Shown here in pieces: positions 42,470 through 50,516 of a DNA stretch of 64,000 nt (within the stretch, counting starts at the first letter, position 1; each line of letters begins with the position of its first letter). Below the pieces are notes generated by a model that was not told the origin of the DNA, searched no databases, and worked only from the letters and a program-made list of their open reading frames with translations. Origin of the DNA: Plantactinospora sp039889035. GTDB lineage: Bacteria > Actinomycetota > Actinomycetes > Mycobacteriales > Micromonosporaceae. The stretch covers positions 395,883-459,882 of the forward strand of contig JBDQQY010000002.1 in assembly GCA_039889035.1 (NCBI GenBank). Reading direction: 5' to 3'. A program made the translations under genes and the position numbers.

Positions 42470-43006
42470 ATGACCGACCTGGTGGTCCGGATCGCCGAGC
42501 CGGCCGACTTCGACGCGATCGCCCGGCTCACCGTGGCGGCGTACCGGGCGGACGGGCAACTCGGCGGCGAGCACGGGTACGAGCAGTTGCTCGCCGACGT
42601 ACCGGCCCGGGCCGGTGCCGGTGAGCTGCTGGTCGCCGCCGACGAGGCCACCGGTGAGCTGCTCGGTGCCGTGCTGTTCGTGCTGCCCGGTTCGGAGTAC
42701 GCCGAGCTGTCCGGGCCCGAAGAGGCGGAGTTCCGGATGCTGGCGGTGGACCCGGAGGCGCAGGGCCGGGGTGCCGGCAAGGCGCTGGTCCGGGCCTGCC
42801 TGGACCGGGCGAGGTCGCTCGGCTGTGCCCGGGTGGTGATCTGCACCCGCAGCTTCTCCACCCCCGCGCACCGGCTCTACGCGGGGTTCGGTTTCGTCCG
42901 TACGCCGGACCGGGACTGGTCGCCCGCCCCCGGCGTGGACCTGCTCGCGCTCCGCCTCGACCTGACCCCCGCGCCGACCGTGCTGCCGGAGCCGAGTCGG
43001 GGCTGA
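42470..43006 (+). CDS. GNAT-family N-acetyltransferase
   Basis: This 178-residue GNAT has the full fold: VVRIAEPADFDAIARLTVAAY start, EFRMLAVDPEAQGRGAGKALVRACLDRA (acetyl-CoA motif Q-x-x-G-x-G/A) and VVICTRSFSTPAHRLYAGFGFV. The substrate (amine, protein N-terminus or small molecule) is unknown. GGGAG is the ribosome site. A small dyad TTGAA-N5-TTCAA (42364-42378) lies upstream and could be an operator. It is convergent with the TetR gene. Confidence 0.92.
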   Translation: MTDLVVRIAEPADFDAIARLTVAAYRADGQLGGEHGYEQLLADVPARAGAGELLVAADEATGELLGAVLFVLPGSEYAELSGPEEAEFRMLAVDPEAQGRGAGKALVRACLDRARSLGCARVVICTRSFSTPAHRLYAGFGFVRTPDRDWSPAPGVDLLALRLDLTPAPTVLPEPSRG

Positions 43007-43022
43007 GACCCGGAGCCGCAGG

Positions 43023-43646
43023 TCAGCCGGCTGCGGCGGTCGGGGCGCCGTCCGCCCCGGGTTCCGGCTCGTCGGGGCCGGTGCGGCCCTCGCCGATCCG
43101 GTCGAGCAGCTCGTTGGCGATCTCCAGCGCGAGTTCCTGCCGTTCCGTGCTGCTGATCTCGCCGCGCAGCGCGAAGAGACTGCCGTGTACGGAGAAGAGC
43201 GCCAGCATCGCCCGGAGTTGTCCGGCCGGCGACGGGTCGGCCCGGGAGAGCAGCTCGGCGATCCGCAGCATCCGGTCCCGCATCATCTGGCCGGCGGGAT
43301 GGTGCTTGACCACCGTCCGGTTCTGCTCGAAGAACTGCATCACGTTGCGACCGTCGTCGCCGAAGAACTCCTCGCAGTAGCGGCGCAGCGTCGTCCGCCG
43401 GCCGACCGAGTCGACCGGCTGCTCCGCGGCCCACTCGATCAGCCGGTCCAGCCGGTCGACCCGGTCGGACACGAAGCTGTCGACGATGTCGTCCTTGCTC
43501 TTGAAGTGGTAGTAGAGGGCCGCCTTGGTGACGCCCAGCCGTTCGGCGATCTCCCGAAGCGAGGTCTTCTCGTAGCCCTGCTCGGTGAAGAGTTCCAGAG
43601 CCACGGCCTGGATCCGGGACCGCGTGTCACCTGTGCTGCCGGTCAC
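43023..43646 (-). CDS. TetR-family transcriptional regulator
   Basis: This 207-residue protein has an N-terminal TetR HTH (about 8-55: RIQAVALELFTEQGYEKTSLREIAERLGVTKAALYYHFKSK) and a helical ligand domain. GTG 43646 is chosen because GAGAGG lies eight bases upstream; the GTG nine bases earlier would overlap that ribosome site. It is divergent from the MFS pump gene and probably represses it through the boxes at 43691-43733. The inducer is unknown. Confidence 0.92.
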   Translation of the reverse strand: MTGSTGDTRSRIQAVALELFTEQGYEKTSLREIAERLGVTKAALYYHFKSKDDIVDSFVSDRVDRLDRLIEWAAEQPVDSVGRRTTLRRYCEEFFGDDGRNVMQFFEQNRTVVKHHPAGQMMRDRMLRIAELLSRADPSPAGQLRAMLALFSVHGSLFALRGEISSTERQELALEIANELLDRIGEGRTGPDEPEPGADGAPTAAAG

Positions 43647-43690
43647 CCGGACCACCTCTCGTAATTGCTTGACGGGAACCCGGCGGCCAG

Positions 43691-43733
43691 CTTACCGTGC
43701 GGCAGGTAGAATCACTAGCCGGTCGGCAAGTAA
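43691..43733. promoter_or_regulatory. Candidate TetR operators between tetR and MFS gene
   Basis: CGGCAGGTA (43700-43708) and CGGCAAGTA (43724-43732) are direct repeats 24 bp apart. The first also ends a dyad TACC-N8-GGTA (43693-43708). Their position in the divergent region fits repression of both genes. Confidence 0.45.
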
Positions 43734-43762
43734 GCGGTTGCACTCAGGGGGAGAGCCTACCG

Positions 43763-45343
43763 ATGACCACGATGGCGGATGCGCCGCAACGACCAGTCAA
43801 CATCAGGGTCGTCCTCGGCGGCCTGATGATCGCGATGATGCTCGCGATGCTCGACAACATGATCGTCAGCACCGCGCTGCCGAGGATCGTGACCGAGTTC
43901 GGCGGGCTCAACCACTTCACCTGGGTCGTCACGGCCTACGTGCTCGGGTCGACCGTCTCCACCCCGATCTGGGGCAAGCTCGGCGACCTGTACGGCCGCA
44001 AGACCGTCTTCCTCAGCTCGATCCTGCTGTTCCTGTTCGGGTCGGCGCTCTGCGGGATGGCCGGGTCGGAGCTGCTCGGCGGCCCCGGCGACGGGATGAT
44101 GGAGCTGATCGCCTTCCGCGCGGTGCAGGGCCTCGGCGCGGGCGGCCTGATGGTGGGCGTGATGGCGATCATCGGCGACCTGGTCCCGCCCCGGGAGCGG
44201 GGCCGCTACCAGGGCATGATCGCCGGCATCATGGCCATCGCGATGGTGGCCGGTCCGCTGGTCGGCGGCTTCATCACCGACCACCTCTCCTGGCGGTGGG
44301 CGTTCTACGTCAACCTGCCGCTCGGCGGCGTGGCGCTGATCCTGCTGGCCACCCGGATGCACCTGCCGAAGTACCGCACCGAGCACCGGATCGACTGGCT
44401 CGGCGCCGCCCTGCTCTCGGTCGGCATCACCGCGATCGTGCTGGTCACCACCTGGGGCGGCAACGAGTACGACTGGGTCTCCGGCCAGATCCTCGGCCTG
44501 GCCGCCGTCGCCGTGCTCTCGCTGGTCGCCTTCGCCGTGGTCGAGCGGCGGGTGTCGGAGCCGATCCTGCCGCTGGGCCTCTTCGCCAACCGCAACTTCG
44601 CGGTGATCTCGGTGATCGGCTTCCTGCTCGGCTTCGCGATGTTCGGCTCGATGAACTTCCTGCCGCTGTTCCAACAGACCGTGCAGGGCGCCTCCGCGAC
44701 CAACAGCGGACTGCTGCTGCTGCCGCTGATGTTCGGCATGCTGGTGGTGTCGATCGTGGTCGGCCGGGCGATCACCAGGACCGGCCGCTACCGGGCCTTC
44801 CCGATCGTCGGCGGGGTCGTGATGACCGCCGGGATGGCGCTGCTGGCCATGCTCGACGTCGACACCAGCAAGCTGGAGTCCTCGCTCTACATGATCGTGC
44901 TCGGTGTCGGGATGGGCTTCCTGATGCAGACCTCGATGCTGATCGCGCAGAACAGCGTGGAGCAGAAGGACCTCGGTGCGGCGAGCGGTGCGGCCACCTT
45001 CTTCCGGTCGATCGGCGGCTCGTTCGGGATCTCGCTGTTCGGTGCGGTCTTCGCCAACCGGCTGGCTGACTCGCCCGCCGGGCCGATGATGGCCGGCGGC
45101 GAGGGCGCCGGAGTCGACCCGGCCGCGCTGCGGGCGTTGCCGCCGGAGCAGCAGCACGCGGTGCTCAGCGGTCTCGCCGACGCGATCGGGGTGGTCTTCG
45201 TCTGGGCGGTACCGTTCGCGCTGCTGGTCGCGGTGCTGGCCTGGTTCGTCAAGGAGATCCCGCTGCGCGGCGGCCCCGCCTCCGCGGCCGACACTCCGGA
45301 GGAGCAGGCGGAAATCGCCCTGGCCAGCCCGCCCGTACGCTGA
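43763..45343 (+). CDS. MFS efflux transporter, DHA2 (EmrB/QacA) type
   Basis: This 526-residue protein with 14 predicted helices has the DHA2 signatures: LDNMIVSTALPRIV in helix 1, motif A GKLGDLYGRKTVF, motif B RAVQGLGAGGL and motif C AGPLVGGFITDHLSWRWAFYVNLP. It exports organic cations or antibiotics using proton flow. ATG 43763 has GGGGAG about nine bases upstream. It is paired with a divergent TetR repressor. It is not closely similar to the other DHA2 pump in this window, so the two probably serve different compounds. Confidence 0.94.
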   Translation: MTTMADAPQRPVNIRVVLGGLMIAMMLAMLDNMIVSTALPRIVTEFGGLNHFTWVVTAYVLGSTVSTPIWGKLGDLYGRKTVFLSSILLFLFGSALCGMAGSELLGGPGDGMMELIAFRAVQGLGAGGLMVGVMAIIGDLVPPRERGRYQGMIAGIMAIAMVAGPLVGGFITDHLSWRWAFYVNLPLGGVALILLATRMHLPKYRTEHRIDWLGAALLSVGITAIVLVTTWGGNEYDWVSGQILGLAAVAVLSLVAFAVVERRVSEPILPLGLFANRNFAVISVIGFLLGFAMFGSMNFLPLFQQTVQGASATNSGLLLLPLMFGMLVVSIVVGRAITRTGRYRAFPIVGGVVMTAGMALLAMLDVDTSKLESSLYMIVLGVGMGFLMQTSMLIAQNSVEQKDLGAASGAATFFRSIGGSFGISLFGAVFANRLADSPAGPMMAGGEGAGVDPAALRALPPEQQHAVLSGLADAIGVVFVWAVPFALLVAVLAWFVKEIPLRGGPASAADTPEEQAEIALASPPVR

Positions 45344-45439
45344 CCCCCGCCGCGGCGCCGCCCCTGTCGACGGGGGCGGCGCCGCCTTTGGCGCCCAGAC
45401 CCGACCCGCCCTGCCGAACTCGGGCCCCGCCGGCCGGCC

Positions 45440-45591
45440 GTGCGGACTTCAGCCGTGGGACCGCTGCCCATAGTGCCGAGTTGAGCCGTGGGACCCCTCC
45501 CATCGTGCGGACTTCAGCCGTGGGACCGCTGCCCGCCGTGCGGAGCTGAGCCCTGGGGACCTGGCCCGCCGTGCGGAGTTCAGCCGTGCCG
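45440..45591. repeat. 33-bp degenerate tandem repeat array
   Basis: Four units start at 45440, 45473, 45505 and 45538 (33, 32, 33 and 33 bp), each opening GTGCGGA(C/G)TT(C/G)AGCC or a close variant. A partial fifth starts at 45571 and enters the 3' end of the TPR gene. Units are adjacent without spacers, so this is a minisatellite, not CRISPR. It lies between convergent genes. Confidence 0.85.
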
Positions 45592-47421
45592 GGTGAACCG
45601 CCGCCACATCCGGTCCAGCAGCCGGCCGAAGCGGCGCTGTCGGGGCGCCACCGCGGTACCGTCCCGGCCGAGCAGCAGCCGGGCGGTGTCGACCGCGGTC
45701 GGCTCGGCGGCCGGGGTGGCCAGCACGAGCTGGGCCAGCGAACGCAGCACGGTGACCGGCCGCCGCTGTGCCACCTCGACCGCGTCACCGAACCGGCCAG
45801 CGATGACCCGGGCCACCTCGGTACGCACCGACGGGTCCACCCAGGCGGCGGTGACCAGGGCGAACAGCGCCGCCTCGGTGACCCAGTCCTCGACGCCCCA
45901 GATCAGGTCGAGCAGTACCCTGCGCCGGGTCGAGTCCGGCCACGGCTCGTCGGTGCGGTGGTGCAGCAGCCCGAGGCAGACCCAGACCTGGACACAGCGC
46001 ACCCAGAGTGTCGGGTCGTGCCGGCTCAGCGTGCGGCCCAGTTCGGTCGGTGGCGGTGCCGGCGGATGGGCCAGCAGGCCGAGCAGGTCGTCGAGTTCGA
46101 GCGTGGCGAGCCCGACCGCCGCGTCGTAGGCGGCCGGCGGATGCGGCCAGGCGGGGTGGGCCAACTGCTGGATCCGGCGTACCGCCGCGTCGGTCGGCGC
46201 CGGCACGGCCGGTACGGCGGTGATGCCGGCGTACCGCCAGAGCTGGTGCCCGACCGGGCGGCGTGGCTCGCGCAGATCCGGCTCCGGGGTGGCGGCGACG
46301 GTGACGACCAGGGCCGGGGCCGCCCCGTGCAGCGTACGCATCGCGCTCGGCGGCTCCAGCCCGTCCAGCGGCAGCCGGGCGCCGTCGGCCGGTTCGCCGG
46401 TGGCCAGCCGTTGCCGCAGTGCCACCGCCACCGTCTCGGTGGCCGGGGGGACCCGGCCCAGCCACGGCTGGTTCTGGCAGCACTCGGCGAGGTCGCTGTG
46501 CTCGTGCGAGTCGTCCGGATGGTCCCGCTGGAAGTCGGCCAGCGCCACCAGGTGGCCGAGGTCGCCGTCCCGGCGGTAGCGCAGCCGGTGGCCGGTGTGC
46601 ACCGCGCAGTCGAAGGACGGGTCCCGGGCCAGCGCCCGGTCGATCCAGTCCAGCGCCTCGTCGAGCCGGCCGTGGTCGGCGAGGGTGCCGGCGATGTCGG
46701 CGTACACCGAGAGGTCGTCGGGGTCGTGGTCGACGGCCCGGCGCAGCGCGGCGAGCGCCTCGACGGTCCGCCCGGCGCTGCGGTAGGCGTAGCCGAGCCA
46801 CACCTCGGAGAGCTTCGACGGCAGTTCCCGGGCCCCCTGGCCGGCCCATTCGACGGCCTGGCCGACCGCGCCGACCCGGCGGGCCAGCGCGGACGCCGCG
46901 CCGAGCAGCAGGCCGTGCCGGGGATGTGCCGCCACGGCGTGCCGGGCCAGCCGCAGGTAGGGCCAGAGCGGTTCGCGGGCGGTCTCCGGCACCGGGTCGG
47001 AGATGCCGGCGCAGACCTGCATCAGCACCCGGGCGATCCGGTCCGGATCGAGCAGGCCGGGGAGTTCGGGGGCGCTCACCCAGGGCACGCCGGCCCAGTC
47101 GGCCGAGGGGACGTGACCGGTGGCGGCGGCGAGCAGTTCCAGCCCGTCGCCGGGGCGCCCGGCGGCGGCGAGCAGGTGCGCGCGGGCCACCACGGTACCG
47201 ATGAACGGGTGCTGGTCGAGCGGGAAGAGTTCGACCCCGCCACCGGACCGGGCGGCGAGCTGTGCGAGCGCCTCGTGCACCTCCGGCATGGTCGGGGCGT
47301 ACGCGATCGCTCCGGCCAGGTGACCGGCGGCGTGCGTGAGATCGCCCTCGTCCAGCGCCAGCCGGGCCAGCGCGAGTTCTCCCTCGGCCGAGAGCCGGGG
47401 GTCGTCCGTTCCCTCGGGCAC
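45580..47421 (-). CDS. Tetratricopeptide-repeat protein
   Basis: This 613-residue soluble protein has helical TPR-like repeats in its N-terminal half, clearest at about 20-55 and 215-290 (EVWLGYAYRSAGRTVEALAALRRAVDHDP, SVYADIAGTLADHGRLDEALDWIDRALARDP). A helical C-terminal half without recognised domain follows. No catalytic motif. GTG 47421 has AAGGG nine bases upstream. The last codons run into the 33-bp repeat array, so the C-terminal end may have been altered by the repeat. Partner proteins are unknown. Confidence 0.87.
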   Translation of the reverse strand: MPEGTDDPRLSAEGELALARLALDEGDLTHAAGHLAGAIAYAPTMPEVHEALAQLAARSGGGVELFPLDQHPFIGTVVARAHLLAAAGRPGDGLELLAAATGHVPSADWAGVPWVSAPELPGLLDPDRIARVLMQVCAGISDPVPETAREPLWPYLRLARHAVAAHPRHGLLLGAASALARRVGAVGQAVEWAGQGARELPSKLSEVWLGYAYRSAGRTVEALAALRRAVDHDPDDLSVYADIAGTLADHGRLDEALDWIDRALARDPSFDCAVHTGHRLRYRRDGDLGHLVALADFQRDHPDDSHEHSDLAECCQNQPWLGRVPPATETVAVALRQRLATGEPADGARLPLDGLEPPSAMRTLHGAAPALVVTVAATPEPDLREPRRPVGHQLWRYAGITAVPAVPAPTDAAVRRIQQLAHPAWPHPPAAYDAAVGLATLELDDLLGLLAHPPAPPPTELGRTLSRHDPTLWVRCVQVWVCLGLLHHRTDEPWPDSTRRRVLLDLIWGVEDWVTEAALFALVTAAWVDPSVRTEVARVIAGRFGDAVEVAQRRPVTVLRSLAQLVLATPAAEPTAVDTARLLLGRDGTAVAPRQRRFGRLLDRMWRRFTRHG

Positions 47422-47500
47422 CGAGTCGACCCTTCGTACGTGGAATTTCCCCTGGGTTGGGGAGCCTAGGGCATGGCGACGGCGGTTGGTGATCTACTGC

Positions 47501-47550
47501 GCAAAGCTGATCGTTAGATTGTTCTGGAGCATCCAATCGTGCAAAGCTGA
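47501..47550. promoter_or_regulatory. Repeat-flanked dyad upstream of SIS gene
   Basis: GCAAAGCTGA occurs exactly at 47501-47510 and 47541-47550. Between them is GATTG-N12-CAATC (47517-47538). This AT-rich block ends 38 bp before the SIS-domain gene and looks like an operator for a dedicated regulator encoded elsewhere. Confidence 0.45.
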
Positions 47551-47588
47551 GCACGGAACGCGCGGGAAACGCGCATGAGGAGGTCATC

Positions 47589-48644
47589 GTGGCGCAACCG
47601 GGAGCCGGCATGGCGGCGGACATCGCCGAGCAGCCGGAAGGCTTCGCGCGACTGCTGGAACCGGCCTCGACGGCCGCGATCGCGCAGGTGGCGGCCCTGA
47701 TCGCGGAACGCCGGCCGAAGCACGTGGTGTTCACCGCACGCGGCACCTCGGACCACGCCGCGCTGTACGCCGCGTACCTGACCGAGATCCGGCTCGGGCT
47801 TCCCGCCGGGCTCGCCTCGCCGAGCACCATCACCGTCTTCGGCGCCCGGCCCGACCTGTCCCAGGCGCTGGTCGTCGGGGTGAGCCAGAGCGGCGGGTCA
47901 CCCGACCTGACCGAGGTGCTGCGGGTGGCCCGGGAGGCCGGCGCGCTGACCCTGGCGGTGACCAACGCGCCGGACTCCCCGCTGACCGGCGCGGCCGAAC
48001 TCGCGATCGACGTGGCCGCCGGGCACGAACGGGCGGTCGCCGCGACCAAGACGTACACCGCCGAACTGCTCGCCCTGCTGCTGCTGGTCGAGGGGATCCG
48101 GGCCGGCGACGGGGTGGTGCCCGCCGAGGAACGGGCCGGGCTGGAGGCGCTGCCGGAACTGGCCGCGCGTACCCTCGCCGACCCGGCGCCGGGGCAGTTG
48201 GCCGCCCGCTACCGCTTCGCGGACCGGATGGTCACCACCGGCCGGGGGTACGCGTACCCGACCGCCCGGGAGGCGGCGCTGAAGCTGATGGAGACCTCCT
48301 ACCTGCCGGCGCTCGCCTTCTCCGGCGCCGACCTGCTGCACGGCCCGCTGGCGATGACCGATCCGGACGTACCGGTGCTGGCCGTCGTCGGTGCCGGGCC
48401 CGGCGGCACCGCCATGCGCGAGGTGGTCGCCAAGGTCGGCGAACGCGGCGCGGACCTGGTCGTGGTCGGGCCGGCCGGGGTCGCCGGAGCCGCCGCCCAG
48501 CTACCCGTGCCGGAGGTCGACGAGCGGTACGCCCCGCTGCTGGACATCCTGCCGGTGCAGCGGCTCGCCCTCGCCCTGGCCCTCGCCCGGGGCGAGGATC
48601 CCGACGCCCCGCGCGGACTGCACAAGGTGACCGCCACGCTCTGA
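47589..48644 (+). CDS. Double SIS-domain sugar-phosphate isomerase/deaminase
   Basis: This 351-residue protein has two SIS domains (about 30-165 and 205-335): FTARGTSDHAALYAAYL, VGVSQSGGSPDL, AVAATKTYTAELLALL in the first, and TTGRGYAYPTAREAALKLMET with FSGADLLHGP in the second. It matches the isomerase half of GlmS without the glutaminase domain, as in NagB-II/AgaS-type glucosamine-6-phosphate deaminases. Direction (catabolic deamination) is inferred. GAGGAGG lies six bases before GTG 47589. No nag or PTS genes are adjacent. Confidence 0.9.
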   Translation: MAQPGAGMAADIAEQPEGFARLLEPASTAAIAQVAALIAERRPKHVVFTARGTSDHAALYAAYLTEIRLGLPAGLASPSTITVFGARPDLSQALVVGVSQSGGSPDLTEVLRVAREAGALTLAVTNAPDSPLTGAAELAIDVAAGHERAVAATKTYTAELLALLLLVEGIRAGDGVVPAEERAGLEALPELAARTLADPAPGQLAARYRFADRMVTTGRGYAYPTAREAALKLMETSYLPALAFSGADLLHGPLAMTDPDVPVLAVVGAGPGGTAMREVVAKVGERGADLVVVGPAGVAGAAAQLPVPEVDERYAPLLDILPVQRLALALALARGEDPDAPRGLHKVTATL

Positions 48645-48756
48645 CCCGCTTCCGAACCGTGCCGCCGCCGGCCCGGGAGCGTACCGGGCGGCGCCCGGCG
48701 GGGCGGGCATCCGGTGGTGATACCCGCACCGGGCGTGGTCGTGGCAGGCTTGCCCC

Positions 48757-50400
48757 GTGTCCACGCTGCGCGATCTCGCCGAGGAGCACACCGGCCTGCG
48801 TCCGGTCGACATCGACCACCTGCACCGGGTGGCCGGCGACTGGCAACTCCTCTCCGACCTGTCCTTCGCCGACCTGCTGCTCTGGGTACCGGTCAGCGAC
48901 ACCGACGGGTTCGTCTGTGTCGCCCAGGTGCGCCCGACGACCGCGCCGACGGCGTACCAGGACGACCAGGTGGGGCGGATCGTCGGCGGTCCCGAGGTGG
49001 CGCACCTGGCCATCGCGTACACCCAGGGGCGGATCTGGCGGGAGGGCGACCCGGTCTGGTACGGCGACACCCCGGCCCGGCACGAGGCGATCCCGGTCCG
49101 GCTGCGCTCCGGCGACGGCGAGGCGGGCGAGGTGATCGCCGTGGTGGGCCGGGACACCAACCTCTCCACCGCGCGTACCCCGAGCCAGCTCGAACTGAAC
49201 TACCTGACCACCGCCGACGACCTGGCCCAGATGCTCTCCGACGGCACGTTCCCGCCGGTACGCCACCCCGGCGAGACCACCACGGCGCCCCGGGTCGGCG
49301 ACGGGCTGGTCCGGCTGGACGCCAACGGCAAGGTCACCTACGCGAGCCCGAACGCGCAGTCCGCGTACCGGCGGCTCGGGTTCGCCTCGCACCTGGTCGG
49401 CGAGGACCTGGCGGCGCTGAACGGCCGGCTCGCCGCCGATCCGCTGGAGGGCACCGAGGCGGCCAACCGGGTGCTCGCCGCGCTGCGCGGCGAGGCGCCG
49501 CCGCGCCGGGAGATCGAGGCCCGGGGCGCGACCGTGCTGACCCGGGCCCTGCCGCTGATGCCCGCCGGGGTGCCGATCGGCGCGCTGGTGCTGGTCCGGG
49601 ACATGACCGAGGTACGCCGGCGCGACCGCGCCCTGATCACCAAGGACGCCACCATCCGGGAGATCCACCACCGGGTGAAGAACAACCTCCAGACCGTCGC
49701 CGCGCTGCTCCGGCTCCAGGCCCGCCGGGTCGGCATCCCGGCCGCCCGGGCCGCGCTGGAGGAGTCGGTACGCCGGGTCGCCTCGATCGCCCTGGTGCAC
49801 GAGACCCTCTCGATGTCCAGCGACGAGGCGGTCGAGTTCGACGGCATCGTGGACCGGGTGGCGGCGGCCGCCGCCGAGGTGGCCGCGACCGAGGTTCCGG
49901 TACGGGTACGCCGGCAGGGCAGCTTCGGCGTACTGCCGGCGGAGATCGCCACCTCGCTGGTGATCGTGCTGAACGAGCTGCTGCTCAACGCGGTCGAACA
50001 CGCCTTCCCGGAGCAGGGCGAGATCGCGGTGCTGCCGCTGCCCACCGCCCCGGACGGCCCGGCCCCGGACGCCGCCCCGGACGGGTCCGCTCCGACCGCC
50101 GCCCTGGACGGGTCCGCCCCGGCGGAGCAGCCGCCGGCGGTCGCCCGGGAGAAGGCGGATCGGCCGGTCGAGCCGGCCGAGGTGGTCGTCTCGGCGCACC
50201 GGTTCCGCAAGCAACTGCACGTCACGGTCGCCGACAACGGCCAGGGCCTGCCGGAGGACTTTGACGCCGACCAGGGCAGCCGGCTCGGCCTACAGATCGT
50301 CCGCGCGCTGGCCACCGGGGAACTGCGCGGCACCATCGAGCTGCGCAACCGGGCCGGTGCAGGCACCGAGGCGCTGCTGGTCGTCCCGCTGGCCCGGTAA
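48757..50400 (+). CDS. pdtaS: PdtaS-type cytosolic sensor histidine kinase
   Basis: This 547-residue kinase has an N-terminal GAF-like domain typical of PdtaS (MSTLRDLAEEHTGL, WQLLSDLSFADLLLWVP), a PAS-like domain at about 185-290, and a HisKA_2 H-box REIHHRVKNNLQTVAALL (about 300). The ATPase follows with N-box LNELLLNAVEHAFPEQ (about 406) and G-box DNGQGLP (about 494). PdtaS signals to the RNA-binding antiterminator PdtaR, which is not encoded here. CAGGCT six bases before GTG suggests a leaderless mRNA. Three 9-residue repeats are inserted between N- and G-boxes. Confidence 0.92.
   Translation: MSTLRDLAEEHTGLRPVDIDHLHRVAGDWQLLSDLSFADLLLWVPVSDTDGFVCVAQVRPTTAPTAYQDDQVGRIVGGPEVAHLAIAYTQGRIWREGDPVWYGDTPARHEAIPVRLRSGDGEAGEVIAVVGRDTNLSTARTPSQLELNYLTTADDLAQMLSDGTFPPVRHPGETTTAPRVGDGLVRLDANGKVTYASPNAQSAYRRLGFASHLVGEDLAALNGRLAADPLEGTEAANRVLAALRGEAPPRREIEARGATVLTRALPLMPAGVPIGALVLVRDMTEVRRRDRALITKDATIREIHHRVKNNLQTVAALLRLQARRVGIPAARAALEESVRRVASIALVHETLSMSSDEAVEFDGIVDRVAAAAAEVAATEVPVRVRRQGSFGVLPAEIATSLVIVLNELLLNAVEHAFPEQGEIAVLPLPTAPDGPAPDAAPDGSAPTAALDGSAPAEQPPAVAREKADRPVEPAEVVVSAHRFRKQLHVTVADNGQGLPEDFDADQGSRLGLQIVRALATGELRGTIELRNRAGAGTEALLVVPLAR
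50044..50124. repeat. Three 27-bp in-frame repeats in pdtaS
   Basis: Units 50044-50070, 50071-50097 and 50098-50124 encode TAPDGPAPD, AAPDGSAPT and AALDGSAPA. They form a Pro/Ala-rich loop inside the kinase ATPase domain. Confidence 0.85.
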
Positions 50401-50454
50401 CGGACTCGGGTCACGGCTGGCCGGGACACGCACAGCGGCGCGCGAGTCAGGTCC

Positions 50455-50495
50455 TGACGACTTGTTGTCGCCCCGGGCGGGCGCAGAAGTCGTCA
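50455..50495. terminator. Bidirectional terminator after pdtaS
   Basis: A perfect 9-bp dyad (50455-50463 with 50487-50495) with a 23-base loop lies between pdtaS and the convergent membrane glycosyltransferase gene. Confidence 0.5.
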
Positions 50496-50516
50496 CGATC
50501 TACGGGACGCTTCGGG

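Noticed and set aside
45440..45591. Possible CRISPR array
   Set aside because: The 33-bp units abut directly without unique spacers, are degenerate, and no cas genes are nearby; it is a minisatellite.
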